DNA of 64,000 nt from positions 744,001-808,000 of the forward strand of contig NZ_OZ201293.1 in NCBI RefSeq assembly GCF_964332355.1, read 5' to 3'. The position numbers and the translations under genes were made by a program. The DNA is from Imbroritus primus (lineage in GTDB: Bacteria; Pseudomonadota; Gammaproteobacteria; Burkholderiales; Burkholderiaceae). Numbering within the stretch: the first letter of the stretch is position 1; each line of letters opens with the position of its first letter. This document shows, piece by piece, positions 17,442 to 25,832 of this stretch. The notes under the pieces are model-generated. The model was not told the origin of the DNA, ran no database searches, and saw only the letters and a list, made by a program, of their open reading frames with translations.

Positions 17442-18127
17442 ACCCAATTCCGCACGTCGCGCACGACATGTCGATCCTGTCGCTGGTCCTCAATGCCAGT
17501 CTGCTGGTGCAGGCCGTGATGGCCCTGTTGCTGATGCTGTCGCTGTTCTCGTGGACCTATATTTTCCGCAAGTCGTTTGCGCTGCGCAGCGCACAGACCC
17601 AGACCGAGAAGTTCGAGCGCGATTTCTGGGCCGGTGGCGACCTCGCGGCGCTGTACCAGAGCGCCGCCAACAACCGCCACCAGACCGGTGCGCTCGAGCG
17701 CATCTTCGAGTCGGGCATGCGCGAGTACCTGAAGGCCCGCGACAAGAGTGTGCATGATCGCGGCGCGCTGCTCGATGCGGCACGCCGCGCCATGCGTGCC
17801 TCGTACCAGCGCGAGATGGACAGCCTCGAATCGCACCTGCCGTTCCTCGCCTCCGTGGGGTCGGTCAGCCCGTACATCGGCCTGTTCGGCACGGTGTGGG
17901 GCATCATGAATGCCTTCCGCGGGCTCTCGAATGTGCAGCAGGCTACGCTGGCTGCCGTTGCGCCCGGTATCGCCGAGGCGCTGGTGGCCACGGCCATCGG
18001 CCTCTTTGCGGCGATTCCGGCCGTGGTGGCCTATAACCGATATGCCACGGAGATCGACCGCCTGGCCAATCGCTTCGAGAGCTTCATGGAAGAGTTCTCG
18101 AACATCCTGCAACGCCAGACGCACTGA
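17438..18127 (+). CDS. tolQ: TolQ, proton-driven motor subunit of Tol-Pal
   Basis: 229 residues, MotA/TolQ/ExbB family. Membrane spans near 14-36 (ASLLVQAVMALLLMLSLFSW), then the paired ones: LPFLASVGSVSPYIGLFGTVWGIMNAF (about 130-160) and APGIAEALVATAIGLFAAIPAVVAYN (about 172-195). With TolR it uses the proton gradient to energise TolA during cell constriction. Start overlaps the ybgC stop (ATGA). Confidence 0.95.
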   Translation: MNPIPHVAHDMSILSLVLNASLLVQAVMALLLMLSLFSWTYIFRKSFALRSAQTQTEKFERDFWAGGDLAALYQSAANNRHQTGALERIFESGMREYLKARDKSVHDRGALLDAARRAMRASYQREMDSLESHLPFLASVGSVSPYIGLFGTVWGIMNAFRGLSNVQQATLAAVAPGIAEALVATAIGLFAAIPAVVAYNRYATEIDRLANRFESFMEEFSNILQRQTH

Positions 18128-18138
18128 GGGAGGACGCC

Positions 18139-18567
18139 ATGGCCGCAATCCAGCGCCGCGGTGGCCGCAGCCGCCGCGCCTCGGCAGAAATCAACGTCGT
18201 GCCTTATATCGATGTGATGCTGGTGCTGCTCGTTATTTTCATGGTCGCGGCGCCTATGGTGAATCCCGGCGTGGTGGACCTGCCGACCGTGGCCGAGGCC
18301 GCGCCGCAGCAGACCACGCCGCCGATCATGGTGTCGATCCGCGCCGACAAGTCGATGCGCGTGAGCACCGGTAGCAATGGCGCCGAGCGCACGGTGACGC
18401 GTGGCGAACTGCTCGACTTCGTACGCCAGCGCGTGGCCGAGAATCCGGATCAGCCGGTGGTGATCGCCGCCGAGAAAACCGTCCAGTACGACGCTGTGAT
18501 GAATGTCATGTCCACCCTGAAGGCCGACGGCATCAAGCGGGTGGGCCTGCTGGTGAAATCGCAGTAA
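18139..18567 (+). CDS. tolR: TolR, motor subunit of Tol-Pal
   Basis: 142 residues, ExbD/TolR family. One membrane span with the essential proton-binding Asp in INVVPYIDVMLVLLVIFMVAAP (about 22-43), and a periplasmic domain (about 50-142). ATG 18139, with GGGAGGACGCC upstream. The next gene, tolA, begins only after 158 bases that contain a large inverted repeat. Confidence 0.94.
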   Translation: MAAIQRRGGRSRRASAEINVVPYIDVMLVLLVIFMVAAPMVNPGVVDLPTVAEAAPQQTTPPIMVSIRADKSMRVSTGSNGAERTVTRGELLDFVRQRVAENPDQPVVIAAEKTVQYDAVMNVMSTLKADGIKRVGLLVKSQ

Positions 18568-18630
18568 ATATCGCCGCCCGGCAGGGCGTTTAACCATGCC
18601 GGCGTGTTGGATACGTTAAACACTCAATCT

Positions 18631-18703
18631 GGAGGCGGTTTCAAAATGAAGTGAAGCGATTCTGGTGACGCAGCAACGCCAGAATCATTTTGAAATCGCC
18701 TCC
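18631..18703. repeat. Nested inverted repeat between tolR and tolA
   Basis: The arms 18631-18649 (GGAGGCGGTTTCAAAATGA) and 18685-18703 are complementary over 19 bp with one mismatch. Inside, GATTCTGG (18658-18665) pairs with CCAGAATC (18679-18686), forming a second stem that competes for two bases of the outer one. No T-run follows. It could be a mobile palindromic unit, an mRNA stability element or an attenuator that lowers tolA relative to tolQR. Confidence 0.85.
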
Positions 18704-18725
18704 CAAGCGCTCTCACCTGTACAGC

Positions 18726-19733
18726 ATGTCAAGCACCTACCATCCGTATGCACCAGTCCAGGAACGCGGTTCGATGCGCGCGTTCCTGCTCGCGCTGGTC
18801 ATGCATTTGCTGCTGGGAGTGGTGCTGTATTTCGGTGTGCAGTGGCAGATCCGCAGTCCGGCCGGCGCGGAAGCCGAGATCTGGGTGGAAATCCCCGATG
18901 TGACGCCGACGCCGACGCCGCCTCCGCCGCGGCCGGTGGAGCAGCCCCAGCCGCAACCACCGAAGGTCGAGCCCAAGGTGGAGGACAAGGCCGACATCGC
19001 CCTGCGCGAGCAGAAGCGCAAGCAGGAAGAGGCCGAGCGGCAGGCTGAACAGCGCCGCCGTGAAGATGCACGGCGGGCCGAACAGGAAAAACAGGACAAG
19101 CTCGAGGCCGCTCGCAAGCAGCGGGAACGTGAGGCGGAGCAACGCGAAGCGGAACTTCGCAAGCAGAAAGCGGCCGAACAGCAAGCGAAACAGCGCGAGG
19201 AGCGCCTGAAAGCCGAGAAGGCCGAGAAAGCTGAGAAGGCGGCAAAGGAAAAAGCGGAACGCCTCGCCAAGGAGAAGGCGGAGAAGGCTGAAAAAGACAA
19301 GCTCGCCAAGGAAAAAGCCGCGCGCGACGCCAAGGCCAAGGAAGCCGCGGCCCAGGCACGGCAGTCGGAACTGGCGCGTTTGCGTGCCCTGGCGGGCGGT
19401 GGTACCAGCGTCGGCGGTTCGGGCGGTGGCCAGGGTGAAGGCACCGGTTCCGATACCAAAGCTTCCCCAGGCTATGCGGACCGCGTACGGGCACGGGTCA
19501 AGCCGAATATCGTGTTCGATCCGGATGCGGTGAGTGGCAACCCGGCTGCGGTCGTGGCAGTGCGGCTGGCGCCGGACGGGTCGATCCTGTCCAAGCGGCT
19601 GGCGCGCTCGAGCGGCGATAGCGCGTGGGATAATGCGGTACTGCGCGCCGTGGATCGTTCGGACCCGTTGCCGCGCGACACCAATGGCAAGGCGCCCGGC
19701 AACTTTAATATTACGTTCCGCCCGAAGGACTAG
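18726..19733 (+). CDS. tolA: TolA, cell-envelope spanning protein
   Basis: 335 residues in three parts. One N-terminal membrane span (AFLLALVMHLLLGVVLYFGV, about 18-37), a Pro-rich hinge (PTPTPPPPRPVEQPQPQPP), a very long Lys/Glu/Ala coiled coil (about 90-215), a Gly-rich linker (GGGTSVGGSGGGQGEG) and a C-terminal TonB-like domain (YADRVRARVKPNIVFDPDA..., about 245-335). It links the TolQR motor to TolB/Pal. ATG 18726 has no Shine-Dalgarno; an alternative ATG at 18774 (MRAFLLALVM) has AGGAA upstream, so the start is uncertain. Confidence 0.92.
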   Translation: MSSTYHPYAPVQERGSMRAFLLALVMHLLLGVVLYFGVQWQIRSPAGAEAEIWVEIPDVTPTPTPPPPRPVEQPQPQPPKVEPKVEDKADIALREQKRKQEEAERQAEQRRREDARRAEQEKQDKLEAARKQREREAEQREAELRKQKAAEQQAKQREERLKAEKAEKAEKAAKEKAERLAKEKAEKAEKDKLAKEKAARDAKAKEAAAQARQSELARLRALAGGGTSVGGSGGGQGEGTGSDTKASPGYADRVRARVKPNIVFDPDAVSGNPAAVVAVRLAPDGSILSKRLARSSGDSAWDNAVLRAVDRSDPLPRDTNGKAPGNFNITFRPKD

Positions 19734-19772
19734 GCGGGTCGTACAGATCGAAGACTGAAGATGAGGAGCAGC

Positions 19773-21068
19773 ATGCAGATGCGAGTGGCACCATTCCTGC
19801 GTCAGTGCCTGGTGGCCTGGACAATGATGATGCTGGCGGTCGGCGTGGCCCGTGCCCAGCTCAACGTGGAAATTTCCGGCGTGGGCTCGAGCCAGTTTCC
19901 GATTGCGGTGGCGAATTTCGAGAATGAGGCGGGGTCGCCGCAGAACCTGACGGCGGTGATTCGCAGCGATCTCACGCGCAGCGGCCGTTTCCGCAATGTC
20001 GATGTCGCTGGCGCGACGGTCGCTGAGTCGGCCAAGGTCGACCTGGGTGGCTGGAAAGGGCGCGGTGCCGATGCCTTCGTGGCCGGTAGCGTCACAAAGC
20101 AGGCCAACGGCAATTTCGATGTCCGTTTCCGTCTGTACGACACCGTCAAGGGCGAAAGCCTCGGCGGCTTGGCCTTCAACGTGCCGGCCAGCCAGCTGCG
20201 CGTGACCGCGCACAAGATTGCCGACTACATCTACCAGAAGCTGCTTGGCGAGCGCGGCGTATTTGCCACGCGCCTGTCGTACGTGTCGCGCGTCGGCGGC
20301 CGTTACCAGCTGTTGATCTCCGATTCTGATGGCGCCAACTCGGTGGCCGCACTGAGCAGCCCGGAACCGATCATCTCCCCGACCTGGTCGCCTGACGGGA
20401 CCAAGGTTGCCTACGTGTCGTTCGAAAGCAAGAAGCCGGTGGTGTATGTCCACGACCTGGCTTCGGGCAAGCGTACGCTCGTATCGAACCAGAAGGGCAA
20501 CAACAGCGCGCCGTCGTGGTCGCCGGACGGACGCAAACTGGCCGTCTCGCTGTCGCGTGACGGCAATACCCAGATCTACCTGATCAACATCGATGGCACC
20601 GGCCTGCGCCGTCTTACCCAGGGCAGCGCGATCGATACCGAGCCGCAGTTCTCGCCGGACGGCAAGACCATCTACTTCACCAGCGACCGTGGCGGCGCAC
20701 CGCAGATCTACCGCATGCCGGTGGAGGGCGAGCAGGCGGCCCGCGCCCAGCGCGTGACCTTCAAGGGCAACTACAACGTCAGTCCGCGCATTTCGCCGGA
20801 CGGCAAGCTGCTGGCCTACATCTCGCGCGGCGGTGGCTTCAAGCTGCACGTGCAGGATCTCACGAACGGCGATGTGACGGCCTTGACCGATACCAGCAAC
20901 GACGAAGCGCCGAGCTTCGCCGCCAACGGCAAGTACATTCTTTATGCCACGCGCGCGGGTGGCCGCGCCGTATTGGCGGCCGTCTCGGTGGACGGCCGCA
21001 ACCGCCAGATTCTTTCGCTCCAGTCCGGTGATGTCCGTGAGCCGGCATGGGGTCCGTTCATGCAATAA
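19773..21068 (+). CDS. tolB: TolB, periplasmic beta-propeller of Tol-Pal
   Basis: 431 residues. Signal peptide ending VGVARA^QLNVE, an N-terminal alpha/beta domain (about 25-165; the Tol box that meets TolA), and a WD40-like propeller with repeats such as PTWSPDGTKVAYVS, PSWSPDGRKLAVS, PQFSPDGKTIYFTSDRGGAPQIYR and PRISPDGKLLAY. ATG 19773 is chosen because GAGGAG lies just upstream; ATG 19761 would add four residues. Works with Pal and TolA to constrict the outer membrane at division. Confidence 0.95.
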   Translation: MQMRVAPFLRQCLVAWTMMMLAVGVARAQLNVEISGVGSSQFPIAVANFENEAGSPQNLTAVIRSDLTRSGRFRNVDVAGATVAESAKVDLGGWKGRGADAFVAGSVTKQANGNFDVRFRLYDTVKGESLGGLAFNVPASQLRVTAHKIADYIYQKLLGERGVFATRLSYVSRVGGRYQLLISDSDGANSVAALSSPEPIISPTWSPDGTKVAYVSFESKKPVVYVHDLASGKRTLVSNQKGNNSAPSWSPDGRKLAVSLSRDGNTQIYLINIDGTGLRRLTQGSAIDTEPQFSPDGKTIYFTSDRGGAPQIYRMPVEGEQAARAQRVTFKGNYNVSPRISPDGKLLAYISRGGGFKLHVQDLTNGDVTALTDTSNDEAPSFAANGKYILYATRAGGRAVLAAVSVDGRNRQILSLQSGDVREPAWGPFMQ

Positions 21069-21096
21069 GTTGATGCAATAAAAAGGGAGTCTTACC

Positions 21097-21615
21097 ATGT
21101 CTGCACTGATGAACAAGCTGTTGATCGCCGCCGCACTGGTTACGCTGGGCGCCTGTAGCTCGGGTGTGAAACTTGACGATGCCGCCACGGGCGCGAACGG
21201 CGCTGGCGGCGCCGGCCAGGGCACCGATCCGCGCGCGGTCCAGCAGGTGAACGTCGGCGGTGATCCGCTGAACGATCCCAACAGCCCGCTGGCTCGCCGC
21301 AGCATCTACTTTGACCTTGACAGCTACTCGGTCAAGCCGGAATTCCAGAGCGTGGTCAATGAGCATGCCAAGTACCTGAACGCCAACAAGGGCCGCCGCG
21401 TACTGGTGCAGGGTAATACCGACGAGCGCGGCACCAGCGAGTACAACCTGGCCCTGGGTCAGAAGCGTGCCGAGGCCGTGCGCCGCGCGCTGACGCTGCA
21501 AGGCGTTTCGGAAGGCCAGATCGAGGCTGTAAGCCTGGGTAAGGAAAAACCCAAGGCGCTGGGGCATGACGAAGCGTCGTGGGCGGAAAACCGTCGCGCT
21601 GACATCGTCTATTAA
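21097..21615 (+). CDS. pal: Pal, peptidoglycan-associated lipoprotein
   Basis: 172 residues. Lipoprotein signal with lipobox LGAC (Cys at about 20), a Gly/Ala-rich linker, then an OmpA-like peptidoglycan-binding domain (RRSIYFDLDSYSVKPEFQSVV, VLVQGNTDERGTSEYNLALGQKRAEAVRRAL). Outer-membrane lipoprotein that binds TolB and diaminopimelate in the wall. AAGGGAG precedes the ATG. Confidence 0.96.
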   Translation: MSALMNKLLIAAALVTLGACSSGVKLDDAATGANGAGGAGQGTDPRAVQQVNVGGDPLNDPNSPLARRSIYFDLDSYSVKPEFQSVVNEHAKYLNANKGRRVLVQGNTDERGTSEYNLALGQKRAEAVRRALTLQGVSEGQIEAVSLGKEKPKALGHDEASWAENRRADIVY

Positions 21616-21635
21616 TTTCCAGGACGAGCGTGCCG

Positions 21636-22394
21636 ATGAAAATGCGCCTTTCTCAAGGATGGCTCGTGGCGGCCCTGGCATGTAGTGCAATGAGTATTGC
21701 GCTACCAGCCCGGGCTGGCATGTTCGACGACGAAGAGGCGCGTCGCGCCATCATCGACCTGCGGGACAAGTCGACGGCCTTCCAGGCCACGGCGGCCCAG
21801 CGCATCGACCAGAATTCACGGGCGGTGCAGGATCTGCAGAACCAGGTGGAGCAGCTCCGCTCCGAGGTCGCCCGCCTGCGGGGCGACAACGAAGTGCTGC
21901 AGAATGACGTGCAGACGCTGCAGAAACAGGTCAAGGACTACTACAAGGACCTGAACGACCGTGTGGCACGCTTCGAGCCGCAGAAGGTCTCGGTGGAAGG
22001 GCAGGAAGGCATGGCCCAGCCAGCCGAGAAGGATACCTATGATGCGGCCCTCAAGCAGTTCCGCGACGGTGACTTCAAGGGAGCAGGTAGCGCATTCTCG
22101 GGATTCATCCAGAAGTATCCGCAGAGTCCGTACACGCCGCTTGCGCAGTTCTGGCTTGGCAACGCGCTCTATGCGCAGCGCGACTACAAAGGGTCGACCA
22201 CCGTGTTGCAGAACATGGTGCAGGCCTATCCGACCCATGCCAAGGTGCCGGATGCCATGATCGCGATCGCCAACAACCAGGCCGAAAGCGGGCAGAAGGC
22301 CGCCGCACGGCGCACGCTGGAGCAGGTCGTGTCCAGGTACGCGGGCACGCCCTCGGCCAAGGCTGCGACGGAGCGCCTCAAGACCCTGAAGTAG
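21636..22394 (+). CDS. cpoB: CpoB/YbgF, cell division coordinator
   Basis: 252 residues. Signal peptide (LVAALACSAMSIALPARA^GMFDDEEARRAI), trimerising coiled coil (about 45-105; VEQLRSEVARLRGDNEVLQND), and C-terminal TPR repeats (DTYDAALKQFRDGDFKGAGSAFSGFIQKYPQSPYTPLAQFWLGNALY...). In E. coli it couples Tol-Pal to peptidoglycan synthesis. ATG 21636 is used; a GTG at 21630 is closer to an AGGA. Confidence 0.93.
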   Translation: MKMRLSQGWLVAALACSAMSIALPARAGMFDDEEARRAIIDLRDKSTAFQATAAQRIDQNSRAVQDLQNQVEQLRSEVARLRGDNEVLQNDVQTLQKQVKDYYKDLNDRVARFEPQKVSVEGQEGMAQPAEKDTYDAALKQFRDGDFKGAGSAFSGFIQKYPQSPYTPLAQFWLGNALYAQRDYKGSTTVLQNMVQAYPTHAKVPDAMIAIANNQAESGQKAAARRTLEQVVSRYAGTPSAKAATERLKTLK

Positions 22395-22425
22395 ATGATC
22401 CTGGCGTACGCCTTGGCGTGACCAG

Positions 22426-22450
22426 CGGCCTGCCCTGTGCAGGCCGTTTT
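22426..22450 (+). terminator. Terminator of the tol-pal operon
   Basis: CGGCCTGC / GCAGGCCG perfect 8-bp stem with loop CCTGT, followed by TTTT, 32 bases after the cpoB stop. Confidence 0.85.
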
Positions 22451-22595
22451 CATTGGTTCGCGGCCCCCATGCCCGCGGGCCCCGTGTGGCTGCTATCGCG
22501 TCATCGCGCGGCAGTGGCCCGCTCGCGGTAGAATGTGCGCCGGGCCGATCCGTCCGACCCGAACGATTTCTTGCCGGCGCCCCCGGCCTTATTCA

Positions 22596-23306
22596 ATGAC
22601 ATCACGCGCTATCGTCCTGCTATCGGGCGGGCTCGATTCCGCCACTGTTCTTGCCATGGCTCGCGCGCAGGGTTTTGAAACCTATGCGCTGTCAATGCGC
22701 TATGGCCAGCGGCATTCTTCCGAACTCGATGCGGCGCGCCGTGTGGCGCGAGCCCTTGGTGCGCAGCGTCACGAGATCATCGACCTGGATCTGCGGCCGT
22801 TTGGCGGATCCGCGCTGACGGACGATACGCTTGACGTGCCCGTTGACGGCAACAGTACCGGCATCCCGATCACCTATGTGCCGGCGCGCAATACCATCAT
22901 GCTGTCCGTTGCGCTTGGCTGGGCGGAAGCCGTAGGCGCGTACGACCTGTTCTTCGGTGCCAACGCCGTCGATTATTCGGGCTATCCCGATTGTCGTCCC
23001 GAGTTTGTGTCCGCCTACGAAACCCTCGCCAATATTGCCACCAAGGCTGGTGTGGAAGGCCAGCGTATCCGGGTGCAGGCGCCGATCATCGCCATGTCCA
23101 AGGCAGAGATCATCCGTACGGGCATCGGGCTCGGCGTGGACTACGGCATGACAGTATCGTGCTACCTGGCGGACGCCGAAGGCCGCGCCTGCGGCGTCTG
23201 CGACTCATGCCGGCTGCGTCGTGCCGGTTTTGAGGCGGCCGGCGTGGCCGATCCTACCCGTTATCAGACTGATCAGACTGACCCTGCAGCAGGAGCCAAG
23301 CAATGA
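22596..23306 (+). CDS. queC: 7-cyano-7-deazaguanine synthase QueC
   Basis: 236 residues. N-terminal PP-loop ATPase motif AIVLLSGGLDSATVLAMA (about 5-22), then FFGANAVDYSGYPDCRPEF and the C-terminal zinc site with four cysteines (SCYLADAEGRACGVCDSCRLR). It makes preQ0, the precursor of queuosine in tRNA, from carboxy-deazaguanine, ammonia and ATP. Start ATG 22596 gives the family length; the frame extends upstream without homology. No preQ1 riboswitch was recognised in 22451-22595. Its stop overlaps the next gene (ATGA). Confidence 0.95.
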   Translation: MTSRAIVLLSGGLDSATVLAMARAQGFETYALSMRYGQRHSSELDAARRVARALGAQRHEIIDLDLRPFGGSALTDDTLDVPVDGNSTGIPITYVPARNTIMLSVALGWAEAVGAYDLFFGANAVDYSGYPDCRPEFVSAYETLANIATKAGVEGQRIRVQAPIIAMSKAEIIRTGIGLGVDYGMTVSCYLADAEGRACGVCDSCRLRRAGFEAAGVADPTRYQTDQTDPAAGAKQ

Positions 23307-24418
23307 CTGACATCAACGTGTCCGCACTCACGCAGACCGTTCTCTGGAGCACCTTCGGGCTGGCCTTCGTGTTTGGCGCCATCCTGCAGCGCACCCACTT
23401 CTGCACCATGGGCGCCCTCTCCGACATCATCAACATGGGCGACTGGAACCGCATGCGCATGTGGGCGCTGGCGATCGGTACCGCCATGGTCGGGACGGGC
23501 GTGATGGCTTCGCTGGGCCTGATCGATACCGGCCGGACGATCTACACTGCCAACCGCGTACTGTGGCTCTCGTCGCTGGTTGGAGGCTTCATGTTCGGCT
23601 TTGGCATGGTGCTGGCCTCGGGCTGCGGCAGCAAGACCCTGGTGCGGGTCGGCGCGGGCAACCTCAAGTCGCTCGTGGTGCTCCTGTTCCTCGGCTTCTC
23701 GGCTTACATGACGCTGCGCGGTATATTTGGCGTGGTGCGTGTCTCCACAGTCGATACAGTGGCTGTGGATCTCGCCACCACGCAGGATTTGCCAGCCGTT
23801 CTGGCCAACACGACAGGCATGGCCAAGGCCAGTCTGCAGCTGTGGCTGTCCGTGCTGGTGGGCGGCGTGATCATCGCCTGGGCATTGCTGCGCCGGGAGT
23901 TCTGGACATTCGACAACCTGCTCGGCGGCCTCGGTGTCGGCGCGGTGATTGCCGGCATGTGGTACGTGTCCGGCCATCTCGGTTTCATCGCCGAGCATCC
24001 CGAGACGCTGGAGGAGGTATACCTCGCCACCAACAGCGGCCGCATGGAAAGTTTCAGCTTTGTCTCGCCGGTTGCCTATGCCATGGACTGGCTCATGCTG
24101 TTCAGCGATACCAGCAAGGTCCTGACCGTCGGCATCGTCAGCGTGTTCGGCATGATTGCCGGTTCGGCTGCCTGGGCACTGGTGTCGCGTACTTTCCGCT
24201 GGGAAGGCTTTGCGAATGCCGAGGATACCGCCAACCATATCGTCGGCGGCATCCTGATGGGTATCGGTGGCGTGACGGCACTCGGCTGTACCGTCGGGCA
24301 GGGCCTGTCGGGCGTCTCCACGCTCGCCATCGGCTCCTTCATCGCCCTGGCCGGCATCATCGTTGGCGCTGTGCTGGCCTTCCGCTACCAGCTGTGGCGC
24401 ATGGAACGCATGGTGTGA
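23303..24418 (+). CDS. YeeE/YedE family sulfur transporter (TsuA-like)
   Basis: 371 residues, roughly nine to ten hydrophobic segments. The cysteine signatures of the thiosulfate transporter TsuA/YeeE fold are present: RTHFCTMGALSD (about 30-41), ASGCGSKTLVRVGAGN (about 108-123) and GCTVGQGLSGVSTLAIGS (about 330-348). In TsuA these cysteines relay thiosulfate across the inner membrane. No TusA/YeeD partner gene is adjacent. It overlaps queC by ATGA, so the two are translationally coupled, an unusual pairing. The substrate (thiosulfate or another sulfur species) is inferred from the family only. Confidence 0.82.
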   Translation: MTDINVSALTQTVLWSTFGLAFVFGAILQRTHFCTMGALSDIINMGDWNRMRMWALAIGTAMVGTGVMASLGLIDTGRTIYTANRVLWLSSLVGGFMFGFGMVLASGCGSKTLVRVGAGNLKSLVVLLFLGFSAYMTLRGIFGVVRVSTVDTVAVDLATTQDLPAVLANTTGMAKASLQLWLSVLVGGVIIAWALLRREFWTFDNLLGGLGVGAVIAGMWYVSGHLGFIAEHPETLEEVYLATNSGRMESFSFVSPVAYAMDWLMLFSDTSKVLTVGIVSVFGMIAGSAAWALVSRTFRWEGFANAEDTANHIVGGILMGIGGVTALGCTVGQGLSGVSTLAIGSFIALAGIIVGAVLAFRYQLWRMERMV

Positions 24419-24436
24419 CGATTTGGCCGCCGCGGG

Positions 24437-24466
24437 TTGACATGGGCACTGCCGTTTCACTATAAT
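24437..24466 (+). promoter_or_regulatory. Sigma-70 promoter of tRNA-Lys
   Basis: TTGACA (24437-24442) and TATAAT (24461-24466), both consensus, separated by 18 bases and ending 15 bases before the tRNA. Confidence 0.9.
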
Positions 24467-24481
24467 CGCAGCTTCGTTTTT

Positions 24482-24557
24482 GGGTCGTTAGCTCAGTTGG
24501 TAGAGCAGCGGACTTTTAATCCGTTGGTCGCGTGTTCGAGTCACGCACGGCCTACCA
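24482..24557 (+). tRNA. tRNA-Lys (anticodon UUU)
   Basis: 76 bases with encoded CCA. The acceptor stem GGGTCGT pairs with ACGGCCT (including G-U pairs). D-loop AGCTCAGTTGGTAGAGC, anticodon arm CGGAC-TTTTAAT-CCG with anticodon TTT, and T-arm CGTGTTCGAGTCACG are all present. The 3' end faces the RiPP-like cassette; I saw no second copy of the tRNA 3' end within the next 6 kb, so there is no direct sign of integration here. Confidence 0.97.
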
Positions 24558-24563
24558 GATACG

Positions 24564-24601
24564 AAAAGGCTTCGCAGGCAACTGCGAGGCCTTTTTTATT
24601 T
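24564..24601. terminator. Terminator shared by tRNA-Lys and the convergent radical SAM operon
   Basis: AAAAGGCTTCGCAG (24564-24577) pairs with CTGCGAGGCCTTTT (24582-24595) over 14 positions with one G-U pair and loop GCAA. T-rich on the plus side (TTTTTTATTTA) and TTTTCG on the minus side, so it can act in both directions. The minus-strand stop codon at 24600-24602 touches it. Confidence 0.92.
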
Positions 24602-25832
24602 AGCCCTGCCGCTCATGCCACTGCATGACAGCATCCCGGTTGGCTTCCAGGAAGGTCCACAGCATCTTCGTCACCTCACAATGCGGGTTGCCGGTATGTG
24701 CGGCGGTGGGCGTGAGCGCGGGGCAGCCGAAGTCGCAGATCGTGCTGGCCGCGCACCCCTGGCAGCGATCCCACCACTCGCCCTTGGCATGGAAACGGCC
24801 TAGCGTGCGGGTGACGTGCTGCGGATCGAACCCCTGGTCGAGGACATTGCCCAGCCGGAATTCGTGCATGGTGAAGGTCATGTCCGAGCACGGAAACACA
24901 TCGCCCTGTGGGTCGATCGAAAAGTAGGTGAAGCCGGCGTGGCACGTGTAGCCGGTGCAGTCATTGCGCTGTCCCGGTTGCGCGCGCAATTGATGACGCG
25001 CATAGTCGGTCAGCATGCGCAGCGTCATCACGTCGCTCAGCTGGCTGCCATCGTTCGCCAGCTCATGGCGAATGAGTTCCTGCTTGGCCGCCAGCAGTTG
25101 CTGGTCTGTCAGGGAGTCGCCTTCCGTGGCGCGGCCCACCTCGAACAGGGTGTTGAAACGTACGCCGCTCACGCCAAGGCCTTGCAGGAAGTCGAGCGTA
25201 TCGCGCACCTTGTCATGGTTGTGCGGCGCAATGACCACGACGATCTTGGGCGGCAGTCCGGCATCCACGAGCTTGCGGATATTGGTGACGACCTTGTTGC
25301 CGCGCTCGCGCAGCACGTCGTTGATCTCGGGTTGGCCATCGAGGCTGATGCTGAGTTGCATGCCCGTGCGGCGGGCGAATTCGATATGCCGTTCGCCCAT
25401 GATGGTGCCATTGGTCTGCATGCCCAGTGCAAAGCGCGTTGCCGGATAGTCCGCCAGCATGCCGTGAAATTCCTCGAACCAGGCAAGCGGCGCGAGCATG
25501 GGCTCACCACCGAAGAACACGATGCGGAAATGCTCGCGCTGCGCGGGCCGCACGAAGGTTTCGAGGGCTTGCCGGGCAATCCCGATATCCATGATGCTCG
25601 GCTTGCGGCCGTTGAGCGCCTCGACGCTGCAGTGCGTGCAACTGAGATTGCAACTGCGGGTGAGGCACAGGGACAGTGCTCCTGCAGTGCGTACCGGCTT
25701 CAGTTCCGCCGCTGGCGGCACAAAAGCGCTGCTGCGGACCGGAATCGATACGGGGATCGTAACGGAGGACGCAATAGAGGACGCAACCGAGGGCGCAGCG
25801 GAAGGCGCAACGGGGGTGGCGATCGAGGTCAT
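24600..25832 (-). CDS. Radical SAM/SPASM peptide maturase (RiPP cassette)
   Basis: 410 residues. The N-terminal 45 residues are low-complexity Ala/Ser/Val/Pro encoded by 12-bp DNA repeats. Radical SAM core with CxxxCxxC at Cys61-Cys65-Cys68 (TRSCNLSCTHCSVEAL), GGEP motif (IVFFGGEPMLAP), MQTNGT and SISLDGQ. C-terminal SPASM domain with a full cysteine set: CTGYTCHAG, GDVFPCSDM, CQGCAASTICDFGCP and a last HCEV, expected to hold two auxiliary 4Fe-4S clusters. Such enzymes install carbon-carbon, thioether or other crosslinks on precursor peptides; the target is inferred to be the 55-residue peptide at 29831-29998. ATG 25832 overlaps the upstream radical SAM gene by ATGA. Last gene of the cassette. 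Confidence 0.88.
   Translation of the reverse strand: MTSIATPVAPSAAPSVASSIASSVTIPVSIPVRSSAFVPPAAELKPVRTAGALSLCLTRSCNLSCTHCSVEALNGRKPSIMDIGIARQALETFVRPAQREHFRIVFFGGEPMLAPLAWFEEFHGMLADYPATRFALGMQTNGTIMGERHIEFARRTGMQLSISLDGQPEINDVLRERGNKVVTNIRKLVDAGLPPKIVVVIAPHNHDKVRDTLDFLQGLGVSGVRFNTLFEVGRATEGDSLTDQQLLAAKQELIRHELANDGSQLSDVMTLRMLTDYARHQLRAQPGQRNDCTGYTCHAGFTYFSIDPQGDVFPCSDMTFTMHEFRLGNVLDQGFDPQHVTRTLGRFHAKGEWWDRCQGCAASTICDFGCPALTPTAAHTGNPHCEVTKMLWTFLEANRDAVMQWHERQG
25764..25811. repeat. Four degenerate 12-bp tandem repeats inside the radical SAM gene
   Basis: Units GGAGGACGCAAT, AGAGGACGCAAC, CGAGGGCGCAGC and GGAAGGCGCAAC follow each other without gap and encode the Ala/Ser/Val repeat near the N-terminus of the enzyme, right after the gene junction. 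Confidence 0.8.

Noticed and set aside
18729..21305. 858-residue open frame on the minus strand across tolA, tolB and pal
   Set aside because: It is antisense to three clearly homologous genes, has no recognisable domains and reflects high GC at third positions.
22451..22595. preQ1 riboswitch upstream of queC
   Set aside because: No conserved preQ1 aptamer sequence or pseudoknot could be seen in this GC-rich stretch.
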